From positions 555 through 7,009 of the forward strand of contig PEXO01000274.1 in assembly GCA_002779045.1 (NCBI GenBank): 6,455 bases of DNA. The letters are read 5' to 3'. The notes beneath the pieces are model-generated. The model saw only the letters and a program-made list of their open reading frames with translations. It had not been told where the DNA came from and searched no databases. A program made the translations under genes and the position numbers. This document shows, piece by piece, positions 1-5,198 of the stretch. The stretch is from Elusimicrobia bacterium CG08_land_8_20_14_0_20_59_10. GTDB taxonomy: Bacteria > Elusimicrobiota > Elusimicrobia > Elusimicrobiales > UBA9959. Each line of letters starts with the position of its first letter. The first letter of the stretch is position 1.

Positions 1-161
1 CTTGGCCCTTCCTTACGGTCCGTTCTCCCCACTCCCCCGGTGGCTGCATAGCAATAACTGAAAAGGGTAGTGCTTCACAAGATTGCTTGTCCCTCCACGT
101 TCCCCGGCGCACACGACACGGGAGGGCACTGTCCGCGATTAGACCGCGCAGGATAACGTGG
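1..161. other. Non-coding left edge, no gene recognised
   Basis: This stretch lies beyond the 3' end of the HEPN-like gene and runs off the window. One plus-strand frame is open through it, but that frame continues antisense to the HEPN-like gene and shows no recognisable protein, so I do not call it. The stretch contains several short inverted repeats (see the hairpin entry) and a smaller one at 77-90 (ACAAG-attg-CTTGT). I compared it by eye with SRP RNA, tmRNA, RNase P RNA and rRNA signatures and found no match. It could be the 3' untranslated region of the cassette, part of an unrecognised RNA, or decayed sequence. Confidence 0.4.
89..129 (-). repeat. Imperfect inverted repeat / possible RNA hairpin downstream of the HEPN-like gene
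   Basis: CCCTCC at 91-96 is perfectly complementary to GGAGGG at 121-126. The helix can extend inward by CGT (98-100) with ACG (118-120) past a bulged base, and outward by GT (89-90) with AC (128-129) past another bulge. This gives about 11 pairs around a 17-nt loop. It lies some 30 nt past the HEPN-like stop codon, where a terminator would be expected. There is no T-run after it on the minus strand, so it is not a canonical intrinsic terminator. It could instead protect the 3' end of the transcript. Confidence 0.35.
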
Positions 162-575
162 TCAGCCTCCCAGAACCAGAAGGGCCCAGGAGCGATAACG
201 CTCAAGGTGCTTCCAGAGCGCAGCCACCTCCGCCCGGGTATAAATGTCGCCGCTGTAGGAGACAAGGTTTTTCTGGTCTATCATCCGGACCAGGTGCCTG
301 GCGGCCTCGTTCCCGCGTTCATCCAGGCTGACGGTCTCCCGCAGGAGGTCCACGGCAGCCATGTGATCTTCCCCGCTGCTTTTAACGCCGCCCACCTTTA
401 CGGTCAGCGCGTCCGTTAAAGCTATGGCGGAGTGTATGATCAGCAGGCCCGACGCATTCCAGTATTCGAACTCTTTAGCGAGTTCCGCGCCTTTATAAAA
501 GTTGTCGGCTACATGTAAAAAATCCCGCCACCTGGCCCTTTCGATGGATTTCCGGGCTCCTTTTTTAGGCGTCAT
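162..575 (-). CDS. Small HEPN-like protein, probable partner (toxin side) of the adjacent nucleotidyltransferase
   Basis: A 137-residue, mostly helical cytosolic protein with no signal peptide. Helices run roughly over residues 11-35, 38-60, 69-82, 86-101 and 114-131. The pattern resembles HEPN folds: a long helix ending in WNASG followed by a hydrophobic helix with an Asp (residues 39-55), and then a C-terminal K-N-x3-Y motif (K102-N103-Y107) before the last helix. Canonical HEPN RNases carry R-x4-6-H here. In this protein Lys replaces Arg and Tyr replaces His, so RNase activity is uncertain. The start is ATG at 575, supported by a strong Shine-Dalgarno (AAAGGAAG, 582-589, 6 nt spacing). It overlaps the stop of the upstream MNT gene by 11 bp, implying coupled expression. 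By family knowledge, HEPN/MNT pairs act as toxin-antitoxin systems in which the MNT partner neutralises the HEPN protein. That role is inferred from context. It could also be a non-toxic HEPN accessory subunit. Confidence 0.62.
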   Translation of the reverse strand: MTPKKGARKSIERARWRDFLHVADNFYKGAELAKEFEYWNASGLLIIHSAIALTDALTVKVGGVKSSGEDHMAAVDLLRETVSLDERGNEAARHLVRMIDQKNLVSYSGDIYTRAEVAALWKHLERYRSWALLVLGG

Positions 576-1197
576 TTAAAACTTCCTTTAGCTTGGCCGG
601 GCCCAGATCAATTCCCTCGCGCATGATGTTTTTGATCAGCGGGTCGCCCTTTTTCAGCCTGCCCAGGGCTTCCCGGACGGTCAAAATAACCGGAGACAGC
701 CTTATTCCATAACGCGGGGCAAAATCCCGGCGGAATTCGTCGGCGGCGGCCGTTAAAGCCGCCTTCGCGGCCGGAGAGGCCAGCAAAAGCAGGTCCGCGT
801 CGCTGCCCGGCTCCGCCTCCAGCCGCGCCACACTGCCGAAAAGTACCGCGCAAAGCGCCTTGGGCCCGGCCCAACCGGAGATATCCGCCTTCATGCGGCC
901 AAAGAAGTCGCGCTCACCGCGCAGCAAAGGCAGCAGAAGGTCGCGGACCAGCAGGTTTTCAGCGTTCAGCCGTATCAGCTGGGTTTTGCCGGAACCCTGG
1001 CGCTTCAGCACCCCTAGCCCCTCAAGACGATTAACGGCGACGGCACAGGTTTGATGGTTCATCCCGGCGGCCCTGGCTGCAGCCCGGCCGCTCATGCCCT
1101 CCCTGCTGTCCAGGAGCGCGCGCAAAATAGCGATGGAACCGGTCCGTGAAAAGACCCAGTTAAGCGGATGCTCCAGTAAGTTAAACCGCGTGTTCAT
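565..1197 (-). CDS. Winged-helix DNA-binding protein fused to a minimal nucleotidyltransferase (MNT) domain
   Basis: A 210-residue protein when started at ATG 1197. Residues 10-76 form a winged helix: a segment reading LSGR-like (MSGRAAARAAG), a recognition helix around NHQTCAVAVNRLEGLG, then a basic wing. A helical linker follows, then the nucleotidyltransferase core with GSVAR at 121-125 and the metal-binding pair D133-A-D135 (GS-x10-DxD, pol-beta superfamily). The usual third acidic residue is not obvious: the matching strand reads IRLSPVIL. The C-terminus (GDPLIKNIMREGIDLG) is typical of HTH-MNT proteins. An ATG at 1260 would add 21 residues, but it has no Shine-Dalgarno, and a consensus-like promoter lies inside that extension, so I prefer 1197. 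Its stop overlaps the start of the HEPN-like gene by 11 bp. By analogy with MntA-type antitoxins it may nucleotidylate or bind its partner. The winged helix probably represses its own promoter. Function is inferred. Confidence 0.82.
   Translation of the reverse strand: MNTRFNLLEHPLNWVFSRTGSIAILRALLDSREGMSGRAAARAAGMNHQTCAVAVNRLEGLGVLKRQGSGKTQLIRLNAENLLVRDLLLPLLRGERDFFGRMKADISGWAGPKALCAVLFGSVARLEAEPGSDADLLLLASPAAKAALTAAADEFRRDFAPRYGIRLSPVILTVREALGRLKKGDPLIKNIMREGIDLGPAKLKEVLNDA
582..589 (-). promoter_or_regulatory. Shine-Dalgarno of the HEPN-like gene, inside the MNT coding region
   Basis: Read on the minus strand this is AAAGGAAG, followed by TTTTAA and ATG. It lies within the last codons of the MNT gene. 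It is much stronger than anything upstream of the MNT start, so the second gene has its own ribosome entry while the first appears leaderless. That could set the ratio of the two proteins. Confidence 0.7.
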
Positions 1198-1236
1198 TTG
1201 TCTAGGATAGCAGACAAGTGGATGATTGTCAAGACA
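1198..1236. promoter_or_regulatory. Probable operator: repeated TTGTC/GACAA half-sites over the cassette promoter
   Basis: TTGTCT (1198-1203) and AGACAA (1212-1217) form a perfect 6-bp inverted repeat with an 8-bp spacer that contains the -10. A further TTGTC at 1226-1230 overlaps the -35 and sits 8 bp from the AGACAA. TGTC-AA-GACA at 1227-1236 is another small palindrome. Successive half-sites begin about 14 bp apart. Binding here would block RNA polymerase, and the winged helix of the first gene is the obvious candidate binder (inference). Confidence 0.6.
1204..1232 (-). promoter_or_regulatory. Sigma-70-type promoter of the MNT/HEPN cassette, probably giving a leaderless mRNA
   Basis: On the minus strand, TTGACA (1227-1232) is a perfect -35. 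It is followed after exactly 17 bp by TATCCT (1204-1209), a good -10. Only six bases separate the -10 from the ATG at 1195-1197, so initiation at the usual distance would place the first transcribed base at or next to the A of the start codon. No Shine-Dalgarno could then be present on the mRNA. Confidence 0.72.
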
Positions 1237-1277
1237 CTGATTTAATGCCGTCCATTCCATTCATTATTGTTACAAGG

Positions 1278-1318
1278 CCGCGCCGGCGCTAATTGGCAGA
1301 AAGTCGAGGGCGGCGCGG
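1278..1318. repeat. GC-rich 8-bp inverted repeat between the divergent promoters
   Basis: CCGCGCCG (1278-1285) is perfectly complementary to CGGCGCGG (1311-1318), with 25 bp between the arms. It lies outside both predicted transcripts, upstream of the ychF -10 and upstream of the MNT -35, so it is not a terminator for either. It could be a protein-binding site, or a chance product of GC-rich sequence. Confidence 0.4.
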
Positions 1319-1328
1319 GCAAAATTTA

Positions 1329-1334
1329 TATAAT
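1329..1334 (+). promoter_or_regulatory. -10 box of the ychF operon promoter
   Basis: A perfect TATAAT sits in a short AT-rich patch, 139 bp before the ychF start. A good -35 at the normal distance is not visible: positions 1306-1311 read GAGGGC. TTGGCA at 1293-1298 is too far away (30 bp). The promoter may therefore depend on an activator. Transcription would begin near 1341 and produce a leader of about 130 nt. Confidence 0.55.
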
Positions 1335-1340
1335 AGTTTA

Positions 1341-1472
1341 AAGTAGTTTCGGGCTTTTCTTTGTAGTGGTGAGGCGATAATTTTCCGGCCTGAAAGGCCC
1401 GTATGAAATTTCAGAAGCGAAGCCGATATAGCGTTTTAGTGCCGTATCGGCTTTTCCTTTAAGGATAATTAA
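1341..1472 (+). ncRNA. Structured 5' leader of ychF (candidate attenuator or small RNA)
   Basis: Between the predicted transcript start and the ychF ATG there are several mutually competing pairings. GGCCT (1387-1391) pairs with AGGCC (1395-1399) around a GAA loop. CTGAAA (1390-1395) can instead pair with TTTCAG (1409-1414). TGAAATTTCA (1404-1413) is a perfect palindrome. GGCTT (1352-1356) can pair with AAGCC (1420-1424), the 5' arm of the terminator-like hairpin, which would disrupt that hairpin. I do not recognise a known riboswitch class. The leader carries the ychF Shine-Dalgarno AAGGA at 1461-1465. Confidence 0.4.
1420..1460 (+). terminator. Intrinsic-terminator-like hairpin just upstream of ychF
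   Basis: AAGCCGATA (1420-1428) pairs perfectly with TATCGGCTT (1445-1453), giving a 9-bp stem with a 16-nt loop, followed directly by a pyrimidine run (TTTT-CC-TTT, to 1460). There is no gene between the TATAAT box and this hairpin. It would therefore either end a short RNA of about 115 nt or act as an attenuator for ychF and the genes after it. The ychF Shine-Dalgarno begins at the next base. Confidence 0.6.
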
Positions 1473-2546
1473 ATGGAAATAGGCATAGTCGGGCTCCCGA
1501 ACGTAGGCAAATCAACTCTTTTCAACGCGCTCACAAAGGCGGGCGCGGCTTCCTCTAACTACCCCTTCACCACCATCGCCCCGAACGTGGGGGTGGCAAT
1601 GGTGCCGGACAAACGCCTGGACGCGCTCTTCGACCTGTTCAAGCCCCCGAAGAAAGTGGCTTCCTACATAAAGTTCGTGGATATAGCCGGCCTGGTGAAA
1701 GGCGCCTCGAAGGGCGAGGGGCTGGGCAATAAGTTCCTGGCCAATATCCGCGAAGTGGACGCCATAGTGCAGGTGGTGCGCGTGTTCAAGAACCCCGACG
1801 TGGTGCACGTGCTGGGCGAGGTGGAGCCCATCCGCGACATAGAAGTGATAGAGACCGAACTGCTGTTGGCTGACATTGAGACCGTGGACAAGGCGCTGGA
1901 GAAGAACCAGCGCGACCTGAAAGCCAGGACCAAGGACGCCGAGGAAAAGAAGGTACGGCTGGAAAAGATCAAGGGTCTGCTGGCCGACGGCAAACCCGCC
2001 CGCGAAGCCGGCTATACTATCGATGAAGTGCGCGATTTCAACCTGCTGACCGTCAAGCCAGTTTTCTTCGTGGCCAACACCTCGGAGCAGCCCGACGAGG
2101 AAGTGCTAGGCAAGCTGCGCGAATATATAAAAACCCGCGGCGCCATGCTGGTGGAGATCTCCGCCAAGATAGAGTCGGAGATAAGCGAGCTGCCCGACGA
2201 GGAAAAAGCCGGGTTCATGAAGGACCTGGGAGAGGAGTACACGGGCCTTGAGAAGATGGCTATAGCCGGCTACCAACTGCTGGACCTCATCAGCTTCTTC
2301 ACCGCCGGGTCCGAGGATGAGGTGCGCGCCTGGAGCCTGAAACGCGGCCTCAAGGCCCCGCAGGCGGCCGGCCGCATCCACACCGATTTCGAGAAGGGCT
2401 TCATCCGCGCCGAGGTCTATTCCTTTGCCGATATCATGCAGCACAAAGAAGAGAAGGCTCTCCGGGAAAAGGGCCTGATACGCTCGGAAGGCAGGGAATA
2501 CGTGATGAAGGACGGCGACGTCTGCTTCTTCAAATTCAATGTCTAG
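1473..2546 (+). CDS. ychF: Ribosome-binding ATPase YchF (Obg/OLA1 family)
   Basis: A 357-residue protein, near the usual length of about 360. By family knowledge this TRAFAC P-loop protein prefers ATP to GTP, binds ribosomes and takes part in translation and stress responses. Visible motifs are the P-loop GLPNVGKS at 7-14, the switch I region around SNYPFTTIAPNVG (28-40), and the G3 motif DIAGL at 70-74, with a hydrophobic residue in place of the catalytic Gln (HAS-type). The base-recognition site is NTSE at 202-205 rather than NKxD, consistent with relaxed or ATP specificity. A charged coiled-coil insertion spans about 125-170. A C-terminal TGS domain covers about 277-355, with the signature KAPQAAGRIHTDFEKGFIRAE at 294-314. 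The ATG at 1473 has AAGGA 7 nt upstream. It is the first gene of a three-gene run and is preceded by a terminator-like hairpin. All key residues are present. Confidence 0.97.
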   Translation: MEIGIVGLPNVGKSTLFNALTKAGAASSNYPFTTIAPNVGVAMVPDKRLDALFDLFKPPKKVASYIKFVDIAGLVKGASKGEGLGNKFLANIREVDAIVQVVRVFKNPDVVHVLGEVEPIRDIEVIETELLLADIETVDKALEKNQRDLKARTKDAEEKKVRLEKIKGLLADGKPAREAGYTIDEVRDFNLLTVKPVFFVANTSEQPDEEVLGKLREYIKTRGAMLVEISAKIESEISELPDEEKAGFMKDLGEEYTGLEKMAIAGYQLLDLISFFTAGSEDEVRAWSLKRGLKAPQAAGRIHTDFEKGFIRAEVYSFADIMQHKEEKALREKGLIRSEGREYVMKDGDVCFFKFNV

Positions 2547-2564
2547 CCTGGGACAGGGACCCGC

Positions 2565-4757
2565 GTGAATCTTTCAGACATAGCGATAGACCAGGAGCTG
2601 CTCCCGAAGCTGGGCCTTAACCCGAAGCAGACGGAAGCGGTGCAATATTTCTCCGGGCCGCTTTTGATACTGGCGGGCGCGGGCACCGGCAAGACCAAGA
2701 CGCTCACCTCCAAGATAGCCCTGCTCATAGCCTCCGGCGTCCCCCCCGGCCGCATACTGGCCATAACCTTCACCAATAAGGCCGCGCAGGAGATGCAGCA
2801 ACGCGTGGCGAAGATAGTGCCCTATGCCGGCGGCATGTGGATACATACCTTCCACGCGCTGGGCGCGCGGATGCTGCGCCAGCACGGCCGTCATATAGGC
2901 ATAAAGCCCGATTTTGTTATCTACGACGACGACGACCAGAAGAAGCTGATAACGCTTTCCATGACGGAGCTCGGCCTGGAGGCGGAGAAGAACAAGGCGC
3001 CGATGTACCTGAGCATCATCTCGCGCGCCAAGGACGACCTGCTGGACGCGCAGAGCTACCTGATAAACGCGCAGGCCTCCGGCGACCAGTCCCGCCTGAA
3101 AGCGGCCCAGATCTACGGCCTCTACCAGAAGAAGCTCTCCGAATCGGGCGCGCTCGACTTCGGGGACCTGATAGTGCGCACCGCGGAGCTCCTGAAGGAG
3201 AACGACGAGGTCCGCGCCTACTTCCAGGAGAATTTCCAGTACATACTGGTGGACGAATACCAGGACACCAACCACGCGCAGTACGTGCTGGTAAAGACCC
3301 TCTGCGCCAAACACCGCAATCTCTGCGTGGTGGGCGATCCCGACCAGAGCGTTTACGGCTGGCGCGGGGCGGATATCCGCAATATCATGGAGTTCGAGAA
3401 GGACTTTCCCGACGCCAGTACAGTGGTGCTGGAGCAGAACTACCGCTCCACCGCGCGCATACTGCACGCCGCCAACGAGGTGATAAAGCATAACCGCAAC
3501 CGCAAGCCGAAGGACCTCTGGACCAAGGCGGGCCACGGCGAGGAGCCGGCCGTGCTTGAGTATAATAACGAAACGGACGAGGCGCGCGGGATCCTGGACC
3601 GGGTAAAGGAACTCACGGCCCGCGGCGGCCTTACCTATAACGATATCGCCGTTTTCTACCGCACCAACGCCCAGAGCCGCTCCTTCGAGGAGGCCTGCCG
3701 CCGCGCGCGCATCCCCTACCGCCTGATAGGCTCCGTGCGTTTCTATGACCGCAAGGAAGTAAAGGACGTACTGGCCTACCTGAAGCTGCTGGTGAACCCC
3801 GCCGACATGGTGAGCCTGCTGCGCGTGATAAACGTGCCGGCGCGCGGCGTGGGCAAGACCGCCATGGAGCGCGTTATGGCGTACTCCCGCCTGAAAGATA
3901 TCCCGCTTTACCAGGCGCTGCTCGCCTCCGACCAGGTACCGGACCTCACCAATACCGCCCGGCGCGGCATCAAGGAATTCCTGGACCTCTTGGAAGGGAT
4001 AAAATCGGACCTGTTCTCTGCCACCCCTTCGGCGATGCTGGCGCAGGTGCTTGAGAAATCCGGTTACTGGCAGATGACCGAAGAGGAGAAGGACCAGCAG
4101 GAGGCGCTGGCCCGCCAGGGCAACCTGCAGGAACTGGTGAACGCCGTAAAGGATTTTGAGGAACACTGCGTCAAAGAAGGCACGCCCCCTACCCTGCACA
4201 AATACCTGGAGGACGTGATGCTGGCCTCGCAGGTGGACAAGCTGAACACCGACACCTATGCGCTGACGCTGATGACCGTGCACCTGGCCAAGGGCCTGGA
4301 ATTCCCCGCCGTGTTCCTTACCGGCCTGGAGGAGAACCTGTTCCCCATCAACTCCGCGCACTCCGACGAGGAGGACCTGGAGGAGGAGCGCCGGCTGGCC
4401 TATGTGGGGATGACGCGCGCCAAGGAGCGGCTGTTCCTCACCTGGGCGGGCACGCGCAGGATCTTCGGCACCACGTACCCCAACCTGGCTTCCCGCTTTA
4501 TCTTTGAAAGCAAAATAGCCGCGCGGACCACGCGGCACCCCGGCGGGGAGGAAGAAGAGGAACTGCCGGCCGCCACCCGGCCGCCGCCCGCCCTGCCGCG
4601 CGTGGGCAAGGGCCGCCGCGTAATGCACCCCGTGCACGGCCCGGGCCGAGTGGTGGAGCAGGTGGGCACCGGCGAGTTCGCCAAGGTGACAGTGGTCTTC
4701 GACAGCGGCGTCAGGCAGACCCTGATGCTGAAATACGCCCCCCTGAAGCCCATCTGA
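2565..4757 (+). CDS. pcrA: ATP-dependent 3'-5' DNA helicase, UvrD/PcrA type (SF1)
   Basis: A 730-residue protein of typical family length. It unwinds DNA in excision repair, mismatch repair and removal of replication or transcription obstacles. Motifs in order: Q motif LNPKQTEAV (18-26), Walker A GAGTGKT (38-44), Ia ITFTNKAAQEM (67-77), Ib IHTFHALGARML (93-104), Walker B VDEYQD (229-234), motif III GDPDQSVYGWRGAD (257-270), motif IV QNYRST (291-296), motif V TVHLAKGLEF (571-580) and motif VI YVGMTRAKERL (613-623). An acidic and Pro-rich linker (about 658-678) leads to a Tudor-like tail (about 684-730, VMHPVHGPGRVVEQVG). In PcrA/UvrD this tail contacts RNA polymerase, suggesting a role in transcription-coupled repair or R-loop control. 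The start is GTG at 2565, with AGGGA 5 nt upstream and 18 nt after ychF. The helicase core begins at about residue 18, as expected. Whether to call it uvrD or pcrA is a naming choice; Rep lacks this tail. Confidence 0.95.
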   Translation: MNLSDIAIDQELLPKLGLNPKQTEAVQYFSGPLLILAGAGTGKTKTLTSKIALLIASGVPPGRILAITFTNKAAQEMQQRVAKIVPYAGGMWIHTFHALGARMLRQHGRHIGIKPDFVIYDDDDQKKLITLSMTELGLEAEKNKAPMYLSIISRAKDDLLDAQSYLINAQASGDQSRLKAAQIYGLYQKKLSESGALDFGDLIVRTAELLKENDEVRAYFQENFQYILVDEYQDTNHAQYVLVKTLCAKHRNLCVVGDPDQSVYGWRGADIRNIMEFEKDFPDASTVVLEQNYRSTARILHAANEVIKHNRNRKPKDLWTKAGHGEEPAVLEYNNETDEARGILDRVKELTARGGLTYNDIAVFYRTNAQSRSFEEACRRARIPYRLIGSVRFYDRKEVKDVLAYLKLLVNPADMVSLLRVINVPARGVGKTAMERVMAYSRLKDIPLYQALLASDQVPDLTNTARRGIKEFLDLLEGIKSDLFSATPSAMLAQVLEKSGYWQMTEEEKDQQEALARQGNLQELVNAVKDFEEHCVKEGTPPTLHKYLEDVMLASQVDKLNTDTYALTLMTVHLAKGLEFPAVFLTGLEENLFPINSAHSDEEDLEEERRLAYVGMTRAKERLFLTWAGTRRIFGTTYPNLASRFIFESKIAARTTRHPGGEEEEELPAATRPPPALPRVGKGRRVMHPVHGPGRVVEQVGTGEFAKVTVVFDSGVRQTLMLKYAPLKPI

Positions 4758-4772
4758 CGGGAGAACTTCAAC

Positions 4773-5198
4773 ATGTCAGGCGCAAAAAAAGAACATTCGG
4801 CAGGCGGAGTGATACTGGAGGACGGCCGCGTCCTGCTGATACAGATGCGCAACCTCAAAGGCGAGAAGGTCTGGACCTTCCCCAAGGGGCATATCGAACC
4901 CGGCGAAACGGCCGAGGCGGCCGCGCTGCGGGAAGTGGAGGAAGAAACCGGCTGGCTCTGCGAGATAGCGGCCCACCTCTGCCGCGCCGAATACTCCTTC
5001 GAGAGGGACGGCGAACCTGTGGACAAGGATGTATGCTGGTTTTTGATGGAACGCGCCGGCGGCGACGGCCTGCCGAAAACCCCCGACGAGATCTTCGATA
5101 TGAAATGGACCACGCTGGCCGAAGCGGAGAAGGAACTGCTCTACCCCAGCGATCTGGAGATGCTGGAACTGCTCAGGAAGCGCGGCGCTGCTGCCTGA
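4773..5198 (+). CDS. Nudix hydrolase (MutT/Ap4A-pyrophosphatase-like)
   Basis: A 141-residue single-domain cytosolic enzyme. The complete Nudix box G-x5-E-x7-RE-U-x-EE-x-G-U is at residues 39-61 (begins GHIEPGET, ends REVEEETGW), so the Mg2+-binding glutamates are intact. The preceding SAGGVIL strand and FPKGHIEPGE are common in diadenosine polyphosphate hydrolases and MutT-like members. The substrate cannot be fixed from sequence alone: oxidised dNTPs, Ap4A/Ap6A and other nucleoside diphosphate derivatives are all possible. The ATG at 4773 has a good Shine-Dalgarno (GGGAG, 4759-4763) and follows the helicase stop by 15 nt, so it is probably the last gene of the ychF operon. Its last 26 bp overlap the end of the convergent gene. 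A nucleotide-pool or dinucleotide clean-up role would fit next to a repair helicase (inference). Confidence 0.92.
   Translation: MSGAKKEHSAGGVILEDGRVLLIQMRNLKGEKVWTFPKGHIEPGETAEAAALREVEEETGWLCEIAAHLCRAEYSFERDGEPVDKDVCWFLMERAGGDGLPKTPDEIFDMKWTTLAEAEKELLYPSDLEMLELLRKRGAAA

Noticed and set aside
1..40. Possible SRP RNA signature on the minus strand (GGACCG...AGGAAGGGCC)
   Set aside because: Only a loose resemblance to the domain IV GGAAG loop. The invariant tetraloop and asymmetric-loop bases are not in place and the flanking helix does not form.
87..419. Plus-strand open frame antisense to the HEPN-like gene
   Set aside because: It needs a TTG start with no ribosome site, its protein is Arg/Pro-rich without recognisable motifs, and the opposite strand has the better gene with a Shine-Dalgarno and partner overlap.
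1198..1260. Extra 21 codons at the start of the MNT gene (ATG at 1260)
   Set aside because: No Shine-Dalgarno precedes that ATG. The segment contains a consensus-like promoter and operator, and HTH-MNT proteins usually begin near the LxHPLN segment encoded just after 1197.
1341..1455. Known riboswitch (fluoride, c-di-GMP, purine, THF, ZTP) in the ychF leader
   Set aside because: None of the conserved core sequences of these classes could be matched by eye; only generic hairpins and a terminator-like stem are present.
2574..4637. Very long minus-strand open frame opposite the helicase gene
   Set aside because: It is the mirror of a GC-rich coding region. The product is His/Val/Gly/Arg-rich without domain structure, while the plus strand encodes an intact helicase with all SF1 motifs.
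4400..5113. Minus-strand frame spanning the helicase 3' end and the Nudix gene
   Set aside because: Ser/Pro/Arg-rich shadow translation crossing two well-supported genes on the other strand.
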